DNA from: Rhodococcus sp. HNM0563
Lineage (GTDB): Bacteria; Actinomycetota; Actinomycetes; Mycobacteriales; Mycobacteriaceae
Length of the DNA: 64,000 nt
Direction: 5' to 3'
NCBI RefSeq assembly: GCF_012726195.1
Contig: NZ_JAASAF010000007.1
Location: forward strand, 257,259-321,258
The translations under genes were made by a program, and so were the position numbers. The notes under the pieces were generated by a model. The model ran no database searches, was not told where the DNA came from, and saw nothing but the letters and a program-made list of their open reading frames with translations. Positions 1 to 7,622 of this stretch are shown here, one piece after another. Numbering within the stretch: the first letter of the stretch is position 1; the number at the start of each line of letters is the position of its first letter.

Positions 1-2
1 AG

Positions 3-665
3 GTCGGCGTGCCCATCCTGCATGGATACGGAATGACGGAGTCTCCGATGATCGCGTCGGCCCGCCCCAGCGACACCATCGACCAGCTGGCAACGACATC
101 CGGTCGTCCGGTGCAAGACTGCGAGATTCAGATCCGGTCCGAATCAGACGAGGTACTTCCCGACGGTACCCCGGGGCGAGTGTGGCTACGCGGGCCGATC
201 CTGTTCAAGCATTACCTCTCCGACGGTATCGCCCATCGACCGTTCGACGCCGATGGCTGGTTTTTCACCGGTGACATCGGCATGCTCGGACCGGAGGGCC
301 ACCTCACCCTTGTCGGTCGCGAGAAGGACCTCATCATCCGTAAGGGCGAATCCATCAGCCCGTCCGAGATCGAGGACGTCATCGGCAAGCATCCTGCTGT
401 CGAGGATGTCGCCGTCATCGGGCTTCCGGACGAGATCCGGGGGGAACGCATCTGCGCGGTCGTGCAACTCACCGACCAGGAGAAGCGCATAGAGCTCGAC
501 GAACTGCGGGAATACTGCAGGAATTCGGGTATCTCGCCTGCGAAGTTCCCCGAGCAGCTCGAGTTCATCGGTGAGCTGCCGAAGACCCCGACCATGAAGA
601 TCCGCAAGCAGAACCTGCGTGAACGCATTCTCGATCGCCAGGTCGTCGCGCAGAGCGGTGCCTGA
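3..665 (+). CDS. Acyl-CoA synthetase (AMP-binding), 5' end outside the window
   Basis: This is the C-terminal part of an ANL-superfamily ligase that activates a carboxylic acid as acyl-AMP and then acyl-CoA. The frame is open to the window edge, so the start lies upstream. Visible motifs in order are GYGMTES (A5), WFFTGDIG (A7, ATP-ribose Asp), GREKDLIIRKGE (A8 hinge) and, near the end, PTMKIRK with the probable adenylation lysine. It lies 99 bp upstream of a Baeyer-Villiger monooxygenase on the same strand, so it probably activates an acid made in the same pathway. The substrate cannot be read from the sequence; cyclohexanecarboxylate- or aryl-CoA ligase relatives are possible. Confidence 0.9.
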   Translation, partial: VGVPILHGYGMTESPMIASARPSDTIDQLATTSGRPVQDCEIQIRSESDEVLPDGTPGRVWLRGPILFKHYLSDGIAHRPFDADGWFFTGDIGMLGPEGHLTLVGREKDLIIRKGESISPSEIEDVIGKHPAVEDVAVIGLPDEIRGERICAVVQLTDQEKRIELDELREYCRNSGISPAKFPEQLEFIGELPKTPTMKIRKQNLRERILDRQVVAQSGA

Positions 666-764
666 CGTCCGTCCTCGCGGTAGTCGAAGGCAGCGTGGAC
701 GATCCGTCCGAAGAACCCGAGTGACGACGATGCGTTCATGCCCAGAGCATGCACAGGAGTGCAA

Positions 765-2684
765 ATGAACCCCCAGATACCGGACCGTTCGTTCGTGGAA
801 CGCGCGGTCGCCGATGCAGACGTGAATGTTCTCCGGATGGCTCTGTTCCAGGCGACCCGCGATGCGGACATCGCCGCTGTGCGTGCCGAGCGGGTCGCGG
901 GCGCTGTCGCGGACAGCGTGGAGTTCTCCACGGAGGACACGGCACTGATCCGTTCGAAAGCAGTCGAGTACTTGATGTCCGGCGACACTGCCGACGTCGA
1001 CACGGTGCTGTCGACCGAGGAGATCGACGATCTCATCCTCATGGCGGAGGCTCGTGCTCTCGCGCCCGACAAACTCGTGATGCGGCGCCGGATCCTATCC
1101 TTGCCGGAGTGGCCCTTCCAGCGTGAGCGGCCGGAGACCGTATCGGTGCCCGACGGCTATTCGGTGGCGATCATCGGGGCAGGGTTCTCCGGGATCGCGA
1201 TGGGTGTCCAGTTGGCTCGACTCGGTATTCCGTTCACCATCTACGAGCGGCGTTCGGAGATCGGGGGAGTGTGGAGTATCAATACTTATCCCGACGTCCG
1301 TGTGGACACGCTCAGCGCGTCGTATGAGTACTCCTTCGAGAAGAAGTATCCGTGGTCCGAGTATTTCGCACGCCAATCCGAGGTGCGTGAGTATCTCGAT
1401 CACGTGGCACGCAAGTACGGCGTGTTCGAACACATGGTGTTCGACGCCGACGTGACCTCGGCGAAGTTCGACGACGCGGCGAAGACCTGGACACTCACGG
1501 TGGCGTCGGCCGATCGGACGCCGTCCACCGTCGTGGCCAACGTCGTGGTCGCTGCCAGTGGCCTGTTCGCGACGCCGCGTGAGCTGCCCATCGAGGGTGT
1601 TGCCGGGTACTCCGGCCAAATCGTGCATACCACGGAATGGAACGACTCGGTCGAGTACGCGGGGAAGAACGTCGCCATCATCGGCAATGGCTCCACCGGT
1701 GTCCAGTTGTTGTCGAAGGTCGCGAGTGAGGCTGCCTCGGTGAGCGTGTACCAGCGCACACCGCAATGGATTTCGCCGCGTGCGAAGTACGGAGAAGCGA
1801 TCTCCGAAGAGTTGCAGTGGCTCTTCCAGACGATGCCGTTCTACTGGAATTGGAACAAGTACGTCGCAGGTCTCGCGAACAACGATCTCCGAGAGTTGCT
1901 CATCGCGGATGAGCAGTGGATTGCCGACGGCGGGGTGGTGAACAAGCGTAACGATGCGATGCGGGAGATGTTGCTCGGGTATATCCGTGCCCAGGTGAAC
2001 GGCCGTGAGGACCTGATCGAGAAACTGGTTCCGGATTATCCTCCGATGACTCGCCGTCCGGTGGTGGACAATCAGTGGTATGCGTCGCTGACCAGGGATA
2101 ACGTCGAGTTGGTGACAACGCCGATCGAGCGGCTCACCGAGACTGCCGTGGAGACGTCCGACGGAGTTGCGCGTGAGGCGGACCTGATCATCGCAGCGGT
2201 CGGATTTCAGACGGAGAAGTTCCTGTGGCCGACCGAGTACATCGGCGAGGGCGGGGTGAGTCTCGAGCAGGTATGGAACGTTCAGGGTGCTCAGGCTCAC
2301 TTGGGTATGAGTGTGCCGGGATTTCCGAATATGTTCATGCTCTACGGCCCCAACTCGCAGCCGGTCGCCAGTGGTGCCGGATTGCCGATTTGGTTGGAGA
2401 CATGGTGTGCGTACATCGCCGACGGGATCTTGGAGATGCTCGAGAAGGGCTATGACTCCGTCAGTGTCCGGCGTGAGGCGTTTGAGCACTACAACGAGCA
2501 GTTGCACAAGGAAGCCGGTCGACTGATCTACCTTTCGCAGACGAGTGCGACGGAGAAGAACTACTACGTCAACAAGTGGGGTCGTATGCAGGTGAGTGCT
2601 CCGTGGGACGGCGAAGAGTACTTTGCGATGTGCGTGCATCCGCGGCTGAGTGATTTCGAGTTCCAGCACGCGAAGACGAAGTAG
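765..2684 (+). CDS. Baeyer-Villiger monooxygenase, HAPMO-like (639 aa)
   Basis: FAD/NADPH-dependent monooxygenase that would insert oxygen next to a ketone to give an ester or lactone. An N-terminal extension of about 130 residues precedes the FAD Rossmann motif GAGFSG (138-143). The BVMO fingerprint is YSGQIVHTTEW (282-292, Tyr where Phe is usual), followed by the NADPH motif GNGSTG (307-312). The extension and total length match the 4-hydroxyacetophenone monooxygenase type (about 640 aa) rather than the 540-aa cyclohexanone type. ATG 765 is chosen because AGGAG lies at 755-759; an in-frame ATG at 738 has no such site. The next gene follows within 10 bp. Family assignment is firm, the substrate unknown. 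Confidence 0.93.
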   Translation: MNPQIPDRSFVERAVADADVNVLRMALFQATRDADIAAVRAERVAGAVADSVEFSTEDTALIRSKAVEYLMSGDTADVDTVLSTEEIDDLILMAEARALAPDKLVMRRRILSLPEWPFQRERPETVSVPDGYSVAIIGAGFSGIAMGVQLARLGIPFTIYERRSEIGGVWSINTYPDVRVDTLSASYEYSFEKKYPWSEYFARQSEVREYLDHVARKYGVFEHMVFDADVTSAKFDDAAKTWTLTVASADRTPSTVVANVVVAASGLFATPRELPIEGVAGYSGQIVHTTEWNDSVEYAGKNVAIIGNGSTGVQLLSKVASEAASVSVYQRTPQWISPRAKYGEAISEELQWLFQTMPFYWNWNKYVAGLANNDLRELLIADEQWIADGGVVNKRNDAMREMLLGYIRAQVNGREDLIEKLVPDYPPMTRRPVVDNQWYASLTRDNVELVTTPIERLTETAVETSDGVAREADLIIAAVGFQTEKFLWPTEYIGEGGVSLEQVWNVQGAQAHLGMSVPGFPNMFMLYGPNSQPVASGAGLPIWLETWCAYIADGILEMLEKGYDSVSVRREAFEHYNEQLHKEAGRLIYLSQTSATEKNYYVNKWGRMQVSAPWDGEEYFAMCVHPRLSDFEFQHAKTK

Positions 2685-2691
2685 GACTGTC

Positions 2692-3756
2692 GTGCAGCCG
2701 ATGCAGACTGCCGCAGAACAACCTCTGAGCCGAGGACATCGGCTCGAGGTGATGGCAGTGATCGAAGAAACGGATGACGCCCGGTCGATCGTCTTGCGGC
2801 CGAGCGAAACCGATCGGTCGAGATTCGTGTACTTGCCTGGCCAGTTCCTGACCGTAAGGATTCCGAGCGGTGGGACCGGTCATATCGCTCGGTCGTACTC
2901 GCTGTCGAGTACACCGCTGCTCGACGAGGACCTCAAGATCACCGTCAAGCGGGTTGCGTCCGGATACGGATCGAACTGGTTGTGCGATCACATCGAGGCA
3001 GGGGTGGGGATGACGGTGCTGCCGCCTGCGGGTCGGTTCACCCCGTCGGGCTACGAGCGTGATCTGCTACTTTTTGCCGCAGGTAGCGGGATCACGCCGA
3101 TCATCTCGATTCTGAAAGATGCACTGGTGCACGGTGGCCGGAATGCCATACTCTTCTATGCGAACCGCGATGCGAATTCGGTGATCTTTGCCGGTGAGCT
3201 CGATGATTTGCAGACCGAGTACGGTGCCCGGCTCACAGTGGTCCATTGGTTCGACAGTGTGGTGGGTATGCCGACCGTCGATCGGCTGACCGCACTCGTG
3301 GCCGAGAACACTGGGTGTGAGATTTTCGTATGCGGCCCGGGCCCGTTCATGGACGCAGTGAGCGCAGCGGTCGAATCGGCCGGCGTGCCACGTGAACGGT
3401 TCTACCGTGAGGTGTTCTCCTCGATCACGGGCGATCCGTTCGCAGCGGTCGCTGATCCGGTGGACACGCTGGGGCCGACTGCACCCGCGGTCGACACGAC
3501 AGTCCATCTCGATGGCAGTACTCACCGCTTCGGCTGGTCGGCCGACGTCACTTTGGTAGATGCATTGCTGGCAAGGAACATCGAGGTTCCGTACTCGTGT
3601 AAGTCGGGCGAATGCGGGTCGTGTGTCTGCCGCGTGACGCAGGGGTCGGTCACCGCCGACGGTGGGGATGTCCTCGAGCCCGAAGACGTCGTGGCGGGGT
3701 ACGTGCTGGGGTGCCAGTCCAGACCGGAGCAAGGACCGATCGAGATCGAGTTCTGA
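2692..3756 (+). CDS. KshB/PaaE-like ferredoxin reductase with C-terminal 2Fe-2S domain
   Basis: Electron-transfer protein (354 aa) that passes electrons from NAD(P)H through FAD to a plant-type 2Fe-2S centre and on to an oxygenase. Domains: FAD-binding with RSYS (67-70); NAD-binding with GSGITP (131-136) and CGPGPFM (214-220); ferredoxin with Cys303, Cys308, Cys311 and Cys341. This layout is that of KshB, PaaE and HmpA-type reductases. GTG 2692 is chosen because AGGA lies 5 nt upstream, only 7 nt after the monooxygenase stop; ATG 2701 is an alternative. Class A BVMOs do not need a reductase and no Rieske oxygenase or P450 is visible in the window, so its partner is unknown. Confidence 0.92.
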   Translation: MQPMQTAAEQPLSRGHRLEVMAVIEETDDARSIVLRPSETDRSRFVYLPGQFLTVRIPSGGTGHIARSYSLSSTPLLDEDLKITVKRVASGYGSNWLCDHIEAGVGMTVLPPAGRFTPSGYERDLLLFAAGSGITPIISILKDALVHGGRNAILFYANRDANSVIFAGELDDLQTEYGARLTVVHWFDSVVGMPTVDRLTALVAENTGCEIFVCGPGPFMDAVSAAVESAGVPRERFYREVFSSITGDPFAAVADPVDTLGPTAPAVDTTVHLDGSTHRFGWSADVTLVDALLARNIEVPYSCKSGECGSCVCRVTQGSVTADGGDVLEPEDVVAGYVLGCQSRPEQGPIEIEF

Positions 3757-3871
3757 CCGCAGTATTCGGTCCGAGTTGTCATGCGCCCGCCCACCTAGCG
3801 GACACGGCGCGCTCGCGGTGGTGATGACCCGCTGGCTGTGTCGCAGATAAAGAGAAACCGGAGCCACGGGC

Positions 3872-4810
3872 ATGAAGTTCACCTTGGAGTATCCGAGTGA
3901 CGTCCCCGACGCGCATCCGAGCGTGTTCACAGGAGCGGCACTCGCACAGGTCAGCCGTCGCGCGGAGATCAGCGGGTTCGAAGCCGTGTGCCTCGCAGAC
4001 CACCCTGCGCCGTCTGCGAAGTGGTTTCGCAACGGTGGCCACGACACCTTCGAGCCGGTCGTGGCGCTTGCGTTCGCGGCTGCCGTGACGACGTCGTTGA
4101 AGCTCATGACGAACCTGCTCGTCCTGCCCTTCCGTAACCCATATTTGGCGACGAAGGAACTGACCACTCTCGACACGCTTTCTGGAGGCCGGCTCATCGC
4201 GGGAGTCGGTGCCGGCTACCTACGGTCGGAGTTCGCTGCTCTGGGTGTCGATTTCTCCAGGCGGTCCGAGTTGTTCGACGAGGCGATCGCCGCGATATGC
4301 AGCATCTGGCGTGATCCGTCGAATCCGGTAGTCGGCGCCGATTTCGCAGCTACCGGCGAGATGCGCTTGCAGCGCCCGGTTCAGAGTCCCCATCCTCCGC
4401 TGTGGATCGGCGGCAACAGTGCGGCGGCACGACGTCGTGTGACCCGATTCGGCAGTGGATGGTGTCCGGTCATCGCCGACCGCGGAACGTCCGATGCGAT
4501 CAGGACTCCGGCGATCGACAGCATCGAGGCGTTCGGAGCTGCAGTCAAGGCGCTCGGCGACCAGCTCAAGCGAGCAGGAAGAAGCTTGTCGGAGATCGAT
4601 ATTCAGGTCGAGGCTCCCGCCGTCGACCTCAGCGACGCCGCGTCGGTGGCGTTGTGGCATCACGACGTCGGCAGGTTACGAGAGGCGGGAGCCACGTCAT
4701 TGTGTGTGCATGCGGATGCGAGATCGTTGGCAGCCGCCGATGAGTTCGTCGACGGATACGGTCAACTCATAGCCCGAACGGTCGAGTCCGACGTTCCGAA
4801 TGGTTCCTGA
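3872..4810 (+). CDS. LLM-class flavin-dependent oxidoreductase (312 aa)
   Basis: Luciferase-like monooxygenase family TIM-barrel protein of the F420-dependent type common in actinobacteria. It starts MKFTLEYPSD and carries the family stretches ADHPAPSAKWF, TNLLVLPFRNP and LSGGRLIAGVGAGYL, which line the cofactor pocket, and later PPLWIGGNS. The 312-aa length is usual for the family. It may use F420 or FMN; sequence alone does not decide. It lies between the reductase and the zinc dehydrogenase on the same strand, 115 bp after the former, so a role in redox steps of the same pathway is inferred. No substrate is assigned. Confidence 0.88.
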   Translation: MKFTLEYPSDVPDAHPSVFTGAALAQVSRRAEISGFEAVCLADHPAPSAKWFRNGGHDTFEPVVALAFAAAVTTSLKLMTNLLVLPFRNPYLATKELTTLDTLSGGRLIAGVGAGYLRSEFAALGVDFSRRSELFDEAIAAICSIWRDPSNPVVGADFAATGEMRLQRPVQSPHPPLWIGGNSAAARRRVTRFGSGWCPVIADRGTSDAIRTPAIDSIEAFGAAVKALGDQLKRAGRSLSEIDIQVEAPAVDLSDAASVALWHHDVGRLREAGATSLCVHADARSLAAADEFVDGYGQLIARTVESDVPNGS

Positions 4811-4830
4811 CGATGAAGGAGAAGTGAAGA

Positions 4831-5883
4831 ATGCGCGCATTCCGGATAATGGCGCCGTTGACTGCACCGACATGGGAGGACGTTCCCGAGCCGACGCCGG
4901 GCCCAGGGGAAGCGGTGCTTCGTGTGTCCGCGGTCGGACTGTGTCGTTCCGACCTCGACATGCAGGAAATGACTGCGGCCTCAGTGGAACCGGCAGGGTG
5001 GGTGTTCCCGTTCACTCTCGGTCACGAGATCGCCGGAGAGGTTGCTGTACTGGGTGAGGGCGTCGATCATCTGCGCGTGGGCGAGCCCGTCGTGGTACTG
5101 CCCGCGAGCAGTTGCGGAAAGTGTTGGTATTGCCTGCGCGGCGCCCCCAACAACTGCAGCAATGCAGGTTCCGGACGCGGATTCGGCGATGACGGTGGAC
5201 TCGCCGACTTCGTGCTGGTGAAGAATGCGCGCGACATCGTGCCGCTCGGCGGGCTCGACCCGATCCACGCTGCTCCACTCGCCGATGCAGGCTCCACCGC
5301 GTATCACGGAGTCGACCGCATCCGGGGATCGCTGACGCCTGAGTCGACCGTAGTCGTGTTCGGCGCAGGCGGATTGGGATCTTTCGCCATCCAGTTTCTT
5401 CGTGCGGTAAGTCCTGCCTTCGTGGTCTCCGTCGATATGTCGCCGGAAAAGTTGGTCATGGCACGGGAGTTGGGTGCGCACGAGGCGTTCGAAGGCGTGA
5501 ACGACTCGACACTCGACCGGATCCGCGAGCTGACGGAAGGCCGAGGGGCCGATGCGCTCTTGGATTTCGTCGGGATCGATCAAACGATCGCCACGGGCAT
5601 CGCCGCTGTGCGGCCCGGAGGCAAGTACGGCCTGGTTGGCGCGGGCGGAGGGCGTCTTGCGACTCCCGGTGAGTGGTTCCACCTGTTGCCTCGCGACGGG
5701 GAGGTCTTCACCTATCAGGGATCGACGGTGAGCGACCTCGAATCGGTGATGGCGTTGGCTCGGCGTGGACTGATCCAGAGTCCGGTCGAGGTGTTCTCGC
5801 CCTCTGACATCGAGAAGGCGTACAGCAAGCTTCGGGACGGCTCGCTGCGCGGCCGTGCCGTGATCGACTTCGCCGGTCACTGA
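4831..5883 (+). CDS. Zinc-dependent medium-chain alcohol dehydrogenase (350 aa)
   Basis: MDR-superfamily enzyme that interconverts alcohols and aldehydes or ketones with NAD(P). The catalytic zinc site is visible as Cys38, His65-Glu66 (GHE) and probably Asp151. Structural zinc cysteines are Cys95, Cys98, Cys101 and Cys109. The Rossmann motif GAGGLG lies at 177-182. ATG 4831 follows GAAGGAGA by a normal distance. It starts 20 nt after the LLM gene, so they are likely cotranscribed. In this context it could supply the ketone oxidised by either BVMO, an inference from gene order. Confidence 0.92.
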   Translation: MRAFRIMAPLTAPTWEDVPEPTPGPGEAVLRVSAVGLCRSDLDMQEMTAASVEPAGWVFPFTLGHEIAGEVAVLGEGVDHLRVGEPVVVLPASSCGKCWYCLRGAPNNCSNAGSGRGFGDDGGLADFVLVKNARDIVPLGGLDPIHAAPLADAGSTAYHGVDRIRGSLTPESTVVVFGAGGLGSFAIQFLRAVSPAFVVSVDMSPEKLVMARELGAHEAFEGVNDSTLDRIRELTEGRGADALLDFVGIDQTIATGIAAVRPGGKYGLVGAGGGRLATPGEWFHLLPRDGEVFTYQGSTVSDLESVMALARRGLIQSPVEVFSPSDIEKAYSKLRDGSLRGRAVIDFAGH

Positions 5884-5989
5884 ACAGGATGCTCTATCGA
5901 TGGAGGGCGAGAGGGCGCCGTCGAAGGGTGTGTTCGCCACCTGTGATAGCGGCCCTCGTCTGTGTTGGCGCGGTGACCGGAGAATCTTG

Positions 5990-6018
5990 TTGACGAACTA
6001 GTAGCCACTGGCTACAGT
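5990..6018 (+). promoter_or_regulatory. Predicted SigA-type promoter upstream of the cyclase-family gene
   Basis: TTGACG at 5990-5995 and TACAGT at 6013-6018 are separated by exactly 17 bp, a good housekeeping promoter for an actinobacterium. It lies in the 275-bp gap between the dehydrogenase and the cyclase-family gene, about 140 bp before the start codon, so a second transcription unit may begin here. A palindrome in the spacer is listed separately. Confidence 0.6.
6001..6015. promoter_or_regulatory. Probable operator, palindrome GTAGCC-ACT-GGCTAC
   Basis: A perfect 6-bp inverted repeat with a 3-nt centre lies between the -35 and -10 boxes of the predicted promoter, where a bound repressor would block RNA polymerase. 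The half-site ACTGGCTAC recurs at 44571-44579, about 45 bp upstream of the acyl-CoA ligase start codon at 44527. The cognate regulator is not known. Confidence 0.5.
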
Positions 6019-6158
6019 GATGCCTATCACGGAGATGCCATTCACGTAACCCTGCTCATGCTGGCGGTCCGCTCTGTGGGATGCGTGTGAATTCATCATC
6101 TCCGCCAGGGCATGATCACTGGGTCAAATCGACATGATCGACGGATGAAGGAGCCAAT

Positions 6159-7049
6159 GTGGTTGTACGCAAGTCGAACTGGGGTCGATGGGGTGCGTCG
6201 GACGAGCGGGGTGCGCTCAATCTCCTGACGCAAGAGAGTGTGCTGGCGGCTCTGCAGATCCCCCGAACCGGTAAGCGGTACAGCCTCGGCATCCCCATTC
6301 AGCGTTCGGGTGTGCCCAACATGGACTATCGCGGCACGCCCCAGAGGTTGACGATGATCAACCATGACGACGAGGTGATGGCGCGCGCGAACGGCGGTGC
6401 CCCCGGCGTCGGCGCTCACGAGGATCAGCTGATCATGCCGTCGCACACTTCGACACATATGGACGCGCTGTGTCATGTGTATTCGGAAAACAAGATCTAC
6501 AACGGCCATCCGCATGACGGTGTCAGCCCGTATGCCGGCGCCGACAAGTGTGGAATCGAAAAGGTCGACCCCATCGTGGGCCGCGGTGTGCTCATCGACG
6601 TTGCGGCATCAAAGGGAGTCGACGTTCTCCCTGCCGGACATGTGATCACCCGGGAGGAGCTGACGCAGGCTCTTGACGAGCAGGGTGTCACCCTGACCGC
6701 CGGTGACCTCGTGCTGATCCGCACCGGATGGCTCGAGCACTTCATGCGGTCGCAGGGAGAGCTACTGCCCCAGCCTGGTATCGGCATCGATGCGGCCACG
6801 TACCTCGCCGAGTGCGACGTCGCACTGGTTGGGTCGGACAATTCGGCGGTCGAGGCTATCCCGTTCGATCAGGACGTGTACCTCGGAGGGCACATCGTGC
6901 TACTCGTCGACAACGGAATCCACCTTGTCGAGAACTTGAACCTCGAAGAACTGGCGGCCGACAAGTGCCACGAGTTCCTCCTCACCATCGGTGCGCTCTC
7001 CATCACCGGCGGCACCGCAAGTCCCGTCACTCCGGTCGCTGTCGGCTGA
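6159..7049 (+). CDS. Cyclase-family protein, kynurenine-formamidase-like metal hydrolase (296 aa)
   Basis: Member of the putative cyclase family (PF04199), whose known members are metal-dependent amidases or hydrolases such as bacterial kynurenine formamidase. The family signature HTSTHMDALCH gives the metal-binding His and Asp residues. The start is GTG 6159, set by AAGGAG at 6148-6153 with 5-nt spacing. It begins 141 bp after a predicted promoter and is followed after 44 bp by the VOC gene. Related genes occur in aromatic and terpenoid catabolic clusters, where they may hydrolyse lactones or ring-cleavage products. A ring-opening hydrolase is the favoured guess. Confidence 0.85.
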   Translation: MVVRKSNWGRWGASDERGALNLLTQESVLAALQIPRTGKRYSLGIPIQRSGVPNMDYRGTPQRLTMINHDDEVMARANGGAPGVGAHEDQLIMPSHTSTHMDALCHVYSENKIYNGHPHDGVSPYAGADKCGIEKVDPIVGRGVLIDVAASKGVDVLPAGHVITREELTQALDEQGVTLTAGDLVLIRTGWLEHFMRSQGELLPQPGIGIDAATYLAECDVALVGSDNSAVEAIPFDQDVYLGGHIVLLVDNGIHLVENLNLEELAADKCHEFLLTIGALSITGGTASPVTPVAVG

Positions 7050-7093
7050 TCGCGACCACTCACTCATTCACTTCACTCGAGGGAATTCACCGC

Positions 7094-7555
7094 ATGACGC
7101 AGAATTCAGCTGCCAGTACCTATCGCTCTTCTCATGTCGGCCTTTGTGTGTCGGATCTGGCCCGCGCCCTTCGCTTCTATCGGGATGGTCTCGGTTTCAC
7201 CGAGCTGGCTCACTACGAGCTCGACGAGCAAATCCCCGAGGTGGATGCACCGTGCAGCCTCACCGCGACAATCATCGAGAAAGACGGACTGCGGTTCGAG
7301 CTGCTGGCATACAGCAAACCCGGCGTGATCGGTAAGCCCCACCACCGCCGCAACAATCTCGGACTCACCCATCTGTCGTTCTTCGCCGACGATATCGATG
7401 CCGCTGCGGAGGCGATGCAGGAGTTCGGCGGCACGATCGTGCCCGATACCCGCGTGGGGCTGGACGATCCGCAGGGCGCGCAGTACGTCTTCGTGGCCGA
7501 TCCCGATGGCAACCGGGTCGAGTTCATGTACATCCCCGCAGGCACCGCCTGGTGA
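7094..7555 (+). CDS. VOC-family (glyoxalase/extradiol-type) protein (153 aa)
   Basis: Single vicinal-oxygen-chelate module of two beta-alpha-beta-beta-beta units. Candidate metal ligands are His14 (SSHVGL), Glu69 (RFELL), His93 (LTHLSF) and Glu143 (NRVEF), the usual two His and two Glu of glyoxalase-type members. ATG 7094 has GAGGGAA upstream. It is too short for a two-domain extradiol dioxygenase, so an isomerase, epimerase or lyase role is more likely. It lies 44 bp after the cyclase-family gene and 67 bp before the second BVMO, clearly in the same transcription unit. The substrate is not known. Confidence 0.87.
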   Translation: MTQNSAASTYRSSHVGLCVSDLARALRFYRDGLGFTELAHYELDEQIPEVDAPCSLTATIIEKDGLRFELLAYSKPGVIGKPHHRRNNLGLTHLSFFADDIDAAAEAMQEFGGTIVPDTRVGLDDPQGAQYVFVADPDGNRVEFMYIPAGTAW

Positions 7556-7622
7556 GTTCGGTTCGGGTCGAACCAGACCTGGCTTGACAACCACGCGCTA
7601 AGACTCCCCTAGGACTCATCCC

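Noticed and set aside
1095..2669. Long minus-strand open frame (about 520 codons) opposite the first BVMO
   Set aside because: It mirrors a clear BVMO gene on the plus strand; long antisense frames are expected in GC-rich DNA and its translation shows no domain.
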